Of a stretch of DNA of 64,000 nucleotides, positions 34,376 through 44,844 are shown one piece after another. The number at the start of each line of letters is the position of its first letter. Position 1 is the stretch's first letter. Source of the stretch: Roridomyces roridus (lineage: Eukaryota > Basidiomycota > Agaricomycetes > Agaricales > Mycenaceae); contig JARKIF010000058.1 in the NCBI GenBank assembly GCA_029378245.1, positions 124,001 through 188,000 of the forward strand. Reading direction: 5' to 3'. The notes below the pieces were generated by a model. It ran no database searches. It saw only the letters and a program-made list of their open reading frames with translations, and had not been told where the DNA came from. A program made the translations under genes and the position numbers.

Positions 34376-35798
34376 TGACACCTAACGGTTGAGTTCGGGG
34401 TCGTCTGAAGTATACAGATAAGACTGATACTCCGCGGTTGGGTTCTCGGAAGCTTGTAGGTTGACTCTCGAGGTTTCACACCAAGTTCAATGTCTTTGAA
34501 CTAAGAGGAATCTCTTGACTGGTTTGTAGACTGCTCACAACGAACACGAGGTTACGATGTTAAAAGGTTTTATATTTTATTGACCGAAACACACAATATC
34601 CAAACACCAATACAACTTCGATACAACACGAAGAGGAACTATAGCACAGAGGGCAACCCACTACCCCTTAAGTATGTTACTATAGCTGACCCAAGTTGAA
34701 CCAGAGCTCGGGTGCCTTTGATATTGCGTCTAAGCTAAGAGAAATGATACAACAAATCTCCGCGGAAGTCACAAGACTGCACTATAACCACAGATCAAGC
34801 TTCGACCCAATGTCTAGGCAAGAAGGCGTACAATGCAATGCTGCAAGGGCGGGATCTACAGGCCTTATATACTACTCCCTACTGGTCTGATGATATAACT
34901 ACTATTACGCGCCTGCCATCCCTATTTCCGTACTTTCCCTATAACCCTAGGTGTCCTGTCACCTATATTACATCCCCTCGAACCGCTTCGCGTGGTCCTG
35001 TTGCTTATGTTGCTGCTTGGCCCGTCTGATCGGTGGTCATGCCGCCTTGGCATTCGAGCCGATTGGCCTGGTAATTTGATTCCGTCGTTTCATTACACTC
35101 TCTTGCTGAGCCAGCTCCCATTATGACTACAGCCCTCGACCCAGGTCCATAAATAACCTCGGTCCGCCATCTTCGTCATCCAGAGCTTACTCCTGGCATA
35201 TTCTGTCAGACGCGATCATCGCTCTGATCGTCTGCCGCGACTCCGCCGCTTTTCATGATCATGATCGTACTCGGATCAGTTCTCGATCATACTAGTGTGC
35301 CTGCGCGAGTTCGACTCGCCCACTTGTCATCTCTTTTCTGGGTGTCTCTGCAATACCGGAACGAATGGTAGTATTTCCTCCAACTCGCCTACGCGAGCCA
35401 CTCTGTTTGTATACATATATATAGACTTATACCGGTCCGCGAGGTACTCCGCGAACCTTGTCATGATAGTACTGCGCGTCCGCGCAACCTTCGTCTTTGC
35501 TCTATAGCTAGTCTAGCTCATTTCTGAATACACCTGGGCTTGGTATATCTCCTTGGGTATGGTATCTCCACAAGTAGTAGTCCCCGCGAACCGCCTATTG
35601 GAGTCACTACAACCGACCACTTGAACGAATAGCCAAGCGTAGTGTACTGACGACTTGTACTTGTCTCATTAATACACGAATAGCGACACGGAGCTCGGTC
35701 CTATCCCTTATTGTATATCACCTGACAGAGGCATTGGTGTGCGCACCAAAACAGCTAATTAGCCAGATTTCACGCGTGCGAAATACGCAGTCGTATCA
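34376..35798 (-). repeat. long LTR-like block 2
   Basis: Gene-free and AT-rich, with the same right-hand junction as block 1: tatcatctccccttcac, then gaccgtccccggtc, which on the minus strand is a purine tract before a TG start. It contains CA-rich runs and cgatacaacacg, also present in block 1. The left limit is uncertain (34,200-34,376). The block sits within the disrupted pol region of the Gypsy element. Confidence 0.4.
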
Positions 35799-36131
35799 TC
35801 TCCCCTTCACTAAATCTCGACCGTCCCCGGTCGTGAACATGCGCGATCATAATTCATCGATTTAGAGGTTCGAGGACTGATAGCCCCCTCGAACGTCTGT
35901 TTCAATTGTTTTATTTTGAGCCCAAATTGTCTTCGTTCATTCACCGATAGCTCCCGTGCTCCACGAGGTAGCTTCCGCGGATCTTTGATCCACCCTTAAT
36001 TGAAAAGGCTGTGCTGGATTTTCCGCTAATTTTTATTTCACCGGAGTCTCACGCGCCCCTCTTGCGATTTTCGCTCCAACTATTGAAGACACGCGTCTTC
36101 TGCATTATCTTATTCGTTCCGTGCTTGTATC

Positions 36132-36713
36132 ATGCTGGTAGACCACCCACGAACCAGCGAGACCATAGTCCTCGAGGTTCGTGCTATCTATACTTGTTTT
36201 TCCCAGCCATTCAATTTTAGCGCCGTACTGGCTGCCCGGTTGTCTTGGCTTCTTTTCAACTCAGGGTCCTGGTCTCGAGTCATTTCTATTGCAAGTCTAT
36301 TCTTGATCTTTTCCCAGGAATCTCCTTCCATGAGCCCCTTTTTAAGAGTCGACTCATCAAGACTTTCGCCCTTCTCGTTTTCTTTTCCTCTACTCTGCTT
36401 GTCGTCCTCCCGCATTCGCCTGGCAGGCTCTTCTGGTTACTCGTCTTCGACTCGTATCTCCACCACGCCTCCTCTCATTCTCGACTACGTGGCGGTCCCA
36501 CCAAGTCCGTACCGACTTATGGTTCCGAGGCCTCGACCTCTCGACTCTGCCTCGGCCAAGGCTCGCTTCCTCTCGGACCCGTGGAAACCCATCCGCGACG
36601 GTGGTGACCGTGCTTTCGTCTTCTTCACCGATCGTTTCGACACCACTCGTCCGTTGGAACCGGTTACTTTGTCTGTTCTCGTCCGCGAGACCCAACACTA
36701 TTTTCAGTTCTTG
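36132..36713 (+). pseudogene. ORF fragment beside LTR-like block 2
   Basis: The best part of this open frame, about 36,450-36,713, encodes STPPLILDYVAVPPSPYR, ARFLSDPWKPIRDGGDR and TTRPLEPVTLSVLVRETQH, and ends at a gtacgt donor. The sequence then breaks into minus-strand Gypsy RT at about 36,735, so any further exons are lost. Like the ORF at 26866 it lies a few hundred bases from an LTR-like block and points away from it. No domain is recognised. Confidence 0.35.
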
Positions 36714-36734
36714 GTACGTCTCGTTCTTTTCTAT

Positions 36735-38335
36735 CTGGAAGGTCGCCGGAGAGTTTGTGAGGCCGAAAAACATGACCAGCGGCTCGAAGAGCCCCCGGTT
36801 TGTCCGGAAGGCAGCCTTCCACTCGTCGCCCTCTCTGATCCGGACATTGTTGAACCCCCAGCGGACGTCGAGCTTGGTGAAGAACCGGCAGTGCTTCAAA
36901 TGATTAACTAGGTCATCAATCAGCGGGAGGGGATACCGGTTCTTCACGGTCATCGCGTTCAAGACCCGATAGTCCTGCACGAGCCGGAGCGCTCCGTCCT
37001 TCTTTTTGATAAAGAAGACCGGAGAGGCCATCGGAGACTTCGAGGGGCGAATCCGGCCAGACCGGAGGTTCTCCTCGATGAAGCTGTCGAGCTCCCGCTG
37101 CTCCGCCGGAGCAATCGGATAGCACTTACAGTTAGCCGGCTTGCTGTCCGGAACCAGCTCGATCGCGTGGTCCCACGCGCGGCGCTCCGGAAGGGCGTCA
37201 AACGATTTCTCCGCGAACACATCCGCGAATTCCTGGGCCCACTTAGGAAGTTCGGACGTGGGGGGTGCGGAATTGCGAGCGTATCCCTCGGCGAGACGTT
37301 GAGAGAAGGAGCTGCTCGCTCGGATCTCGGCTTCCGTCGGAGGGGGAAGGAAGGAGGTGTAAAGGATCCAGTCGCCCTCTTCGATCTCAGAGTAGTCGTC
37401 GTCATCGTCCGAGTCCTCGCAAAACTCCTGCAGACCCGGGAGGTCGTCGGCATCGTCGTCCTCTTCGTCTGGACCCGAGTCCGGGAAATCGCCGAGCCGG
37501 AGTCGTCGGAGGTGTTCGGCCTGGGTTTGCGGCGCTCGGCCTTGACTTTGGAGCGACACTCCGAACAAGCCTCGAGGCAGCGGGTCATCCTGACCGACTG
37601 CGTGGCCCCGTTCAGGTCCGGACGGAGGCCGAGCCGGAACTTGGTGACCTTGAGGAGCGGGTCGGTGTACCCTGCGTCCTCGAACGCATCCTCGAAAGCG
37701 TCCGTGTAGAGGTACACGTCCGAGGTGGACATGTGGTACTTGCTCGACTCGAGCTTCCGGCGGGCAAGCTCAGCCGAGTTCTCCTCGACGAAACGCTCCA
37801 CGAACTGGGCGCGGAAAAGGGCCCAGGTGGGGAAGGGAAATACGTCCTGGCGCCGTGCACGCTCCGCCCACTTCTGGGCCGAGCCGGTGGACATGTAGCC
37901 CAACGCGAAGCGGACAGCGCGCTCCTCCGACGGCTGGAGGCCGGGACCGGGGCTGAACTGCTCCAGGACTTGACGGCAGTACGACTTGCACGCGTCAAGG
38001 AATGCCCGGCCTGCGGCGCGGTCTCCGTCGAAGCTCGGAGGGGGGTTCGGCCGGAGCAACGACCGGGAGCTGAGGATGCCCTCTCCGAACAAGGCCGAAG
38101 CAAAACGCACCGGAGCGGGGCGCGCGTCGGGGGCGAGATGGGGCGGTGGTTCTCGCGCCTGAGGGGGATGCGCCGGAGCCTCCGGCACGTGGTCGTCCGG
38201 AGGACCGTCCAGGTGTACAAGAAGGCGCTGAAGAATATTTTTGATGTTACCGAAGCGGTCGCCAATTTGTTGTTCGAAGGTTTCGATACGTTCTTCGAGA
38301 TCAGGGGCCGGAGCATTCGGCTGTGGCTGGTCCAT
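36735..38335 (-). pseudogene. Gypsy gag and truncated reverse transcriptase
   Basis: Gag starts with MDQPQPNAPAPDLEERIE and includes the capsid-like FDGDRAAGRAFLDACKSYC, FALGYMSTGSAQKWAE and FRAQFVERFVEENSAELARR. After about residue 255 the frame must change (near 37,565); zinc knuckle and protease are missing, and an acidic linker leads into RT. RT is clear: IELVPDSKPANCKCYPI, FIEENLRSGRIRPSKSPMAS, FFIKKKDGALRLVQDYR, FTKLDVRWGFNNVRI and FFGLTNSPATFQ. It stops there, before the catalytic YxDD box, at the junction with foreign DNA. The element cannot encode its own transposition. Confidence 0.85.
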
Positions 38336-38479
38336 GACGTCGAGAGGTTCGGAGTTCGAAACGGAAGGGGTGTCAAGACAGGGTGGGTCTCCGGCCGCGT
38401 CGGAGTCGGAGTCGTCAACGCGCGCGGAGTACGTGCCGGAAATCTTGACGGGTTAGTCCGTTGGAGAGTGATTTCTACT

Positions 38480-38885
38480 CACCTTTGGGACCTATATATC
38501 CCTTCTAATTAGAAGGGACATATGGGGGGAGTGTCCTTTCTAATTTGAAGGGATATAGCAAATTTCCCCTAGAAGCAATAAAGGCTGCAATAAAAGTTGC
38601 AATAAAGCTGCAAACAATAGAGGTAGGTACTTGAAGTTGTGCAAAGGTATTATATGTTGCAATAAAGTGGACTTCACTATGTGCACAGGTCACTACCGCC
38701 CGCCCCGCTGCCTGCCATCTGATGTAATCATCATGGGCGGGACATCTTGAGTCACTTTCCACATTCTTTAGACACCAGAGCAAGTAATACATTAGATTTG
38801 CGGCAGGAAAAATATGCACACTGCTACACAACTGCTACGTAAACCCGCCCTCTCCACGTGCTACCCGCCCACCGGCATCCGCCTC
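38480..38885 (+). repeat. left terminal inverted repeat of the hAT-like element
   Basis: It matches, in reverse complement, 44242-44395 (outer part), 42,970-43,154 (middle) and, more weakly, 42,870-42,970 (inner). Shared stretches include the (gc)aataaa(g/a) motif run and the block around cccgcccatgatgattacat. Confidence 0.8.
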
Positions 38886-41800
38886 CGTGTTATCGCGGGT
38901 GGGGAGGCTTCCCTGTTAAATTGATTGTAGCTCCCGTGGGCCGTTGGCGCTCGTGGGCGCTTGGCATGATAATCAATTTTACTGACCACGCGCGCACGGC
39001 TACGTATACCCGGCGTCTACACGCTATCAGCCCGCCGCCCCCTTCACACGCGCTGCCCACTGCCCACCCATGGCGCTTGTCCGTCAACTCCTGCGGCCTG
39101 CAATTGTTATCGTTATGATCAATGTTCCTGAGAATAGAAGTCCACAGCTGGGTACGGTTTCGGGCAGCGGGCACTGTGTGGAGTGCAGACTAGAGGCTGA
39201 TAGCAACGGTGGTGTTATATGATGAGCCCGCCTGCGTGGCGGAGTTTGGGCGCTCGGGGACGGGGCAGTGGGTTCTCGAAACCATGGAAAGTTGGGTGAT
39301 GGACACGGCACACTGAGCGTGGCGTGAATTGAGCGTGAAGGTCGTGTGCCCAAGGCGAGAGGAAACAAAGGAAATCGCGCCATTTCGGAAGCAGTTCGGA
39401 TGCGGACCGATGCTGTACAGTGTACACTGCCTCTTCTTCTGTCTTCCCACCGGTGACCATCCTCGCCTCGCCTTTGGCTCGCCTCTCGTGCCTCGCATCC
39501 CAACGTGAGGGAAGTTTTTGCAAGTATTCAGCCTCTGAATCAGCTTCAGATCCTTGGCGTCCGGCACAATACCTATGATGATGTAGTGCGGACTTGACCC
39601 GGTATGAGACTTGTTGTCTGAGCAGAGAGGGTGTCAGGAGGAGAAGGGATGAAGCGAAGATCTGCCTTTAGCTCCAGGAAGGCGAGGTGTATGTTGGGCA
39701 CCGCGTCGGCGTGCCCCTCTTGATCCTGGAATATCGGCCAAAGTGCGTTCCTCACCTATGCTATTTGTCCCATCTAATCTGCGCAGTGCTCGTGTAGGTT
39801 ACACCGTACTCTGTGTTGTCCGCTCTTATTCTGTATCGCTCTCACCCAACGCCCACCCGTATTCATCTGTGACTTCAGCTTCATTCTGGCCGCCCTTCTC
39901 TTGGGCCAACTAAAGGAAACTCGACCACGTCTGCAAGCTGCAGTCTCTCTGTTCTTTTCCTTGTCCCGCCGTCCATCATCATCTGGGTTGACAACCACAT
40001 TGTCTTGCACCCCCGTTCCTCATCCAGCAGAAGGAGGGCTCCGGCGTAGGGCTCTGTGCGTCCTCATTACTACCACTCCATCGTCCCTCACACCTTCCCT
40101 GTATTTTTAATCGCCATCTGCGACTGCATGACCTATACTCGAGCTGGGCACCATCGGAGACGCTGCCGCCGGCCGTGACCTTGTGCAATGCGCGGCATTC
40201 TGCTCTTCAAATCCACTTTTTGCGTGTCGTCCGCCTCCCATTATGCTTGATTCTCCCTTCTGAATCACAACACATTGAATAACTACCATTCTGACACGGG
40301 ACAACATTTCATCGTGGTGGTGATTGTCGACGTATCTGGGATTCAAGAGTGCTGCTTATCTCTTACCCGGCTCTGTATATGATAGTTAGAATGCTAATCT
40401 TGTTCTTTACCTCCTTGAGCATTGAGCCTTCAAGCAAAGCGCCATCCGACAAGATGAGCCTGACACGCCGGTTACTTCGACTCATCGGGCATATCGGTCA
40501 TTGTCCATATTCTCATTTTACGATGGCTAGGCCTCCAGGATTTTTCTGAGGGTTGCCAAGAGCATTTACTGGCGCTTTGAAATGAATTCGAGCCTAGACA
40601 ACCGGTGTCTGTGTTGAGCATAGGTTGAGGAGCGGGATTTGAGGTTTGACATTCATAGGCATATCTATTCTCGGTTCTTCACTAACGAGCTCGCTGGCAG
40701 ACTCCACCACTTCCTCATTACCAGAAAATCTGAGATAATTCAAATGGGTTACTCAATGCTAAAAGATAAGTTCTACGTCTTCAGTTTTCGCAGATTCCAC
40801 CTTCGGCTCACAAGAAAAAAATAAATGGCTGAGATCACTGTGATTTCACACGTGGTAAGTCGGTGATCCCTTTTTCCTTCGTCAACAGCGGCCTCAAAGC
40901 TCGAACCTCAGCAAAATCTCGGCTCAATTGAGTATACTGGGGGTGCACAGAGGCTATTCCGTGCCAAATCGGATCACTGAAGGTGTGTATTCATTCTGCA
41001 CGGGCAGCTTTCTTGAAAACAGTGCATATGGTTTTATGGGACATGCAGGCAACGTACGGGGGTGAAAACTTGACTGTGGCAAGCCCTGACCGTCTGAAAC
41101 ACTCCCTACATGAGGATCGAGACGCGCCTTTCCAGTAGGAGTGTCAAGGAAGCTGTCTGAAGCTACTTCTGCCCAACAAAGAATGACCAGTGCATTGTGA
41201 ATTGGTTGGGTCCATGGAGTGGATTCAAAGGAGCCGTACTGGCGAGAGGACCCAGGGTTGGTCCAACGGGCGCACTTGCTTGAGCCTTGCCGTCGAGTAG
41301 GAAATTGTCTTCCAACGCAAATTTCAAAAGTATTTTGTACTTACAACGATGCATGGGACAGATCTAGACGACTATATAGGAGAATACCTGGTGCTATGGG
41401 TGCTGGACGTACAAGGACAGTCATATTTCGAAGCGAGTCCGTGCAATTGTTTGTTGTTGATCTGTCATGTGATCGCCCCAAGGGGGCATCGGGATCGGAA
41501 TTTCGGATATAGGGTCGAAAAGTTTTTTTCGACCCTGGCTGGACCCCCCCTCCCCTCCTATATAAGGCAGATCATTCCCACGGTCATGTGATTTGCCGGC
41601 GGTCCGAGCAATCTGCGGCTCCCAACCATACAAAAAATATTGATTACAAGCTTGTTGAAGGGCCCCAGTGTCAATCAGACCCATCCCATGTCGGCCTGAG
41701 CAATGATCCACTTGTTTTCTGTGGGAATGTCTTGTCAGGACAGGCTGTATTATGTAATATATCACTCCCAATTTAGAAATTTCGATCAATTCAAAGTTCT

Positions 41801-42869
41801 GGTGGTTGGGAGGCTACCCTGAGTGGTTACAGCACAATCTGAACTGGTAAAATGGTGTTTACATGCTCCAAAACACCGTTACTAATATACAGGTAGAAGT
41901 TTTTTTCGAGCCTGCTCGGGACCCCCCTCCCCCGGTACGAAATTTCGATCCCGGTGCCCCCTTGGATCGCCCAACTCTCTTTCTCCGGCATCCATCTCCT
42001 CCCCTCATGCCCTCTCTCGGACGACCTCCGTGGACCCACACGGCTATTTCTCGATAAGAACAACATCCTGAAGACTTAGCGAGCACGCCGGCCGCTCTGG
42101 CCTGAGGGCTATTGGCGGGATTGTACTGTGGCTTTGGTCCTGGACCCTGGTGTGTCGCTGTGCTGCCCAGATTGACCTCTCTTGATAGAGCCACAGAGTC
42201 ATCCCAGCCGCTTGTGCCTCATACCAAGGCCTTGCCGCGACACCATGGTGACGACTACGTGGCGGCACATTGCACTACGTTCCGCCTACCACACGCTGCT
42301 TTCCGTCTACCACTACACTTGCCCATCCAGTGGTCTCCCTCGACGCGCTCCGCAATCAAGCCAAGCCGTAAACCGCTGGGAAGAGATCCGCCCTTTTGGA
42401 GCTCCCAACCCACGTTGGCGCTAACCGTTCAATCCCCCATCCCAATTCTGGGACTCGCGACGTGTCACCCATGCCCAACTACATCGACATCGACATGAGC
42501 ATGCGACAGAGTCCATCTATGACCGTTCCACCTCTCCAGCACCGCTCCACCCACGTCCCCTCCCCGCGCTGCAACATTGGCGCGAATTCCACCTTACCAA
42601 TGCGCCTGAATTGTCCTAACGGTACTGTCCTTTGAACGACGGGTGACGCAGCGTATTCCCAGTGCATGTAGCTCCGCTTCGACATCCATGAATTTGCCCT
42701 GGACGTATCCACCCTCCACCCAGTCCCCTGCTCCCTACCCTACCGTCTGGTGGTCATCTCGTAGTAGGCCTACAAAATGCACGACGATGAACTCAAGGAG
42801 TGCGAATCGAGGTTGCGCGGATAGCGTGCAGCAATTGCAGGAGTCAACTACTGAGCGCCATGAGTGGCA
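38886..42869. other. interior of the hAT-like element, no gene supported
   Basis: Frames up to about 139 codons (39084-39503 minus, 42112-42498 plus) have no motif. No DDE or hAT dimerisation segment was recognised. A nested inverted repeat lies at 41471-41972. Confidence 0.5.
41471..41972. repeat. inverted-repeat element inside the hAT interior
   Basis: The left arm (aagggggcatcgggatcgga, then ggtcgaaaag) recurs inverted in the right arm (tttcgatcccggtgccccct, then cttggatcgccc). Arms are about 80 bp with a C-rich end facing the 340-bp centre. No coding capacity. Confidence 0.5.
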
Positions 42870-44395
42870 GCGGGTAGTGTGTGCCAAAGGCGAATAGCAT
42901 GCACGCAGGGCGCCGAGCGGGTAGCACGTGTAGAAGGCGGGTTTACGTGGCACTGCGCGCGCATAGCATATTTTTCCTGTAGCAAATCTAATGTATTACT
43001 TGTTCTGGTGTCTAAAGAATGCGGAAAGTGACTCAAGATGTCCCGCCCATGATGATTACATCAGACGGCGGGCGGCGGGGCGGGCGGCAGTGGCCTGTGC
43101 ACATAGTGAAGTCCACTTTATTGCAACATATAATACCTTTGCACAACTTCAAGTTACGAGAACTTACTTGCTAAGTTCTCGTTCTTTTAAAATTCAGTCA
43201 GGCCAGAATCCCGACAACTTTTTATACAGATTCAGACTTTTGATGAGGGTGGCTGTGCTGTTTCCTTTTTGCGGCTACAATCAGCAATTTTCACAGCTGC
43301 CATCAGTGAGTTTTTCCTTTCTCTCCAGAGCATTCTATTTCGGCTGAAATGACCTGAGATTTTGCAATCACACTCCTAGTAACTGGACTCGAGTTTTGTT
43401 CCCCCAAGGTGAGGTCTCATTCCAGATATTACATATGATATCTGTGATTTACCTGCCGTTTTCAATCAGCTCATTTCAAGTTAACCAGAGACCCTGGATC
43501 TCTGGGATGTAATCAGACTGAAGAAGGAGGTGTACTATTGCTTAGAACACCCTCCTCAGAAATTACAAAAATTCTTTGCAGCCAAAAGTTTAAAGAACAT
43601 AAACTCTGTGATGGATGTTCATATGCATCAACACTGATTCCCCATGTCCTCAATTGAGATTCCATCCTTTGTGTGAAATATTGGAGTAGATTGAAGATGA
43701 ATCTCCGTCTGAAAGTATGCGCAGAGCCCACAATTCTCATCAAAACCCTGGATGCTGGAGCACAGGGGTAATACTTAGGTATAGATCCCCAAGTGACTCC
43801 ACAGGGCTGCTGGGCCTGTTGAGTACTTGCCTTTTTTACCACAGTCACACTAAGATGTAGTGAGCTCTGGGTCCTGTTGCCACAGAAGGTTCAAAGGAAG
43901 TCAGATGGCCTACTTAATCTTCTGCTATTAGCTAATGAATGAGGACCAGGGCTTGGCAGTGTAAGGTAAACTGACTGCAAAAATGCACACAAACACTCTT
44001 CCTTGAGCTGTCCAGGGCACCGTCTGCCAGTTGGATATTTGGACAGAGCAAGGAGGGATCAAAGGTTGATCAAAGGTGTCACAATCATCACGTCACTGCA
44101 AACCGGGTTCTCTACACAGCCACACAACCACATTTGCCTTGATTTCAACTTGATTTCTTGTTGATTTCACCCAACACACCGTGTACATTTTCACACAAGG
44201 AAGTTCTCGTCTATGCCGTGCCCTGCAACGGCCCGTACCCCCAAGTACCTACCTCTATTGTTTGCAGCTTTATTGCAACTTTTATTGCAGCCTTTATTGC
44301 ATCTAGGGGAAATTTGCTATATCCCTTCAAATTAGAAAGGACACTCCCCCCATATGTCCCTTCTAATTAGAAGGGATATATAGGTCCCAAAGGTG
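42870..44395 (-). repeat. right terminal inverted repeat, split by an insertion
   Basis: This is the right arm of the hAT-like element. Removing 43155-44241 and one CAAGT restores continuous complementarity to the left arm (acttcaagtacctacctc). Confidence 0.75.
43155..44241. mobile_element. 1.09-kb insertion in the right hAT repeat
   Basis: It is flanked by CAAGT on both sides (43150-43154 and 44242-44246), and the left hAT arm shows the empty site with a single copy. The left end folds on itself (acgagaactta/taagttctcgt around cttgc); the right end, read inwards, has tagacgagaacttcc preceded by a GC-rich ggggtacgggcc tail. The ends are thus related but not identical. No protein-coding frame is supported. 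The class of DNA transposon is unclear. Confidence 0.7.
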
Positions 44396-44401
44396 TTTCT
44401 A

Positions 44402-44839
44402 CTTAAGGGCAACTCTGCACACTGAGGATACGCGCTCAGCCTGGATAGAGGGGATCCGAAGTGTGAATAAAAGAAATACGAATACATCCTGCAACACACC
44501 TGGATAGAGGGGATCCGAAGAGAAATCACTCTAAGGAACTCTCTGCCCAGGTACGGCCTATATACTTATCTAGATTGATCCTTATCCGACGGGAGCACAT
44601 GGCGGGAGGCGGATCTTTGATGGATGCATATGGCGCGAGCGATGTCGCATGCAGTATCCCATCGTGATCGGAACAACGATGATCCGGGGAAGGGTGATGG
44701 ACCGAGGCCGGTGGAAGAGGCGCGAGGGCGAAGGGGAGTGGAGACCGAGGGGGAGAGGTGAGGTCCGAGGTCCGACAGATCGGAGGCGTCGGAGGTACCG
44801 GAGGACCGAAGAGGGTGCGGAACGGGAGTTCCCCTTACA
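44402..44839 (-). repeat. Gypsy 5' LTR
   Basis: Same length and orientation as the copy at 29115. The inner edge reads ttaaggg instead of tgtaaggg and overlaps the hAT target duplication, so the primer-binding site cannot be recognised. Confidence 0.88.
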
Positions 44840-44844
44840 CCTCA

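Larger units (their letters stand above)
38480..44395. mobile_element. hAT-like DNA transposon, no transposase seen
   Basis: The ends are CACCTTTGGGACCTATATAT on the left and the exact reverse complement on the right, flanked by an 8-bp duplication TTTCTACT (38472-38479 and 44396-44403). Eight-base duplications with CA..TG termini are typical of the hAT superfamily. The inverted repeats continue inwards for roughly 400 bp. The 4-kb interior shows only short frames and no recognisable transposase, so the element is probably non-autonomous. It inserted between the 5' LTR and gag of the Gypsy element. Confidence 0.75.
29115..44839 (-). mobile_element. Ty3/Gypsy retrotransposon, minus strand, heavily nested
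   Basis: Two 438-bp LTRs (29115-29552 and 44402-44839) lie in the same orientation and the whole is bracketed by CCTCA (29110-29114 and 44840-44844), so the entire 15.7 kb is one insertion with later insertions inside it. On the minus strand the order is 5' LTR, hAT-like insertion, gag, truncated RT, foreign DNA, the last residues of pol, polypurine tract, 3' LTR. RNase H and integrase are missing. The LTRs differ at about nine internal positions plus two at one end, almost all transitions, which indicates a moderately old insertion. Confidence 0.85.

Noticed and set aside
37167..38512. Plus-strand frames of 180 and 415 codons over the Gypsy gag
   Set aside because: The minus strand has recognisable gag and RT motifs; the plus frames are GC-rich shadows.
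43155..44241. Helitron
   Set aside because: There is a clear 5-bp target duplication, and the ends are not TC...CTRR inserted between A and T.
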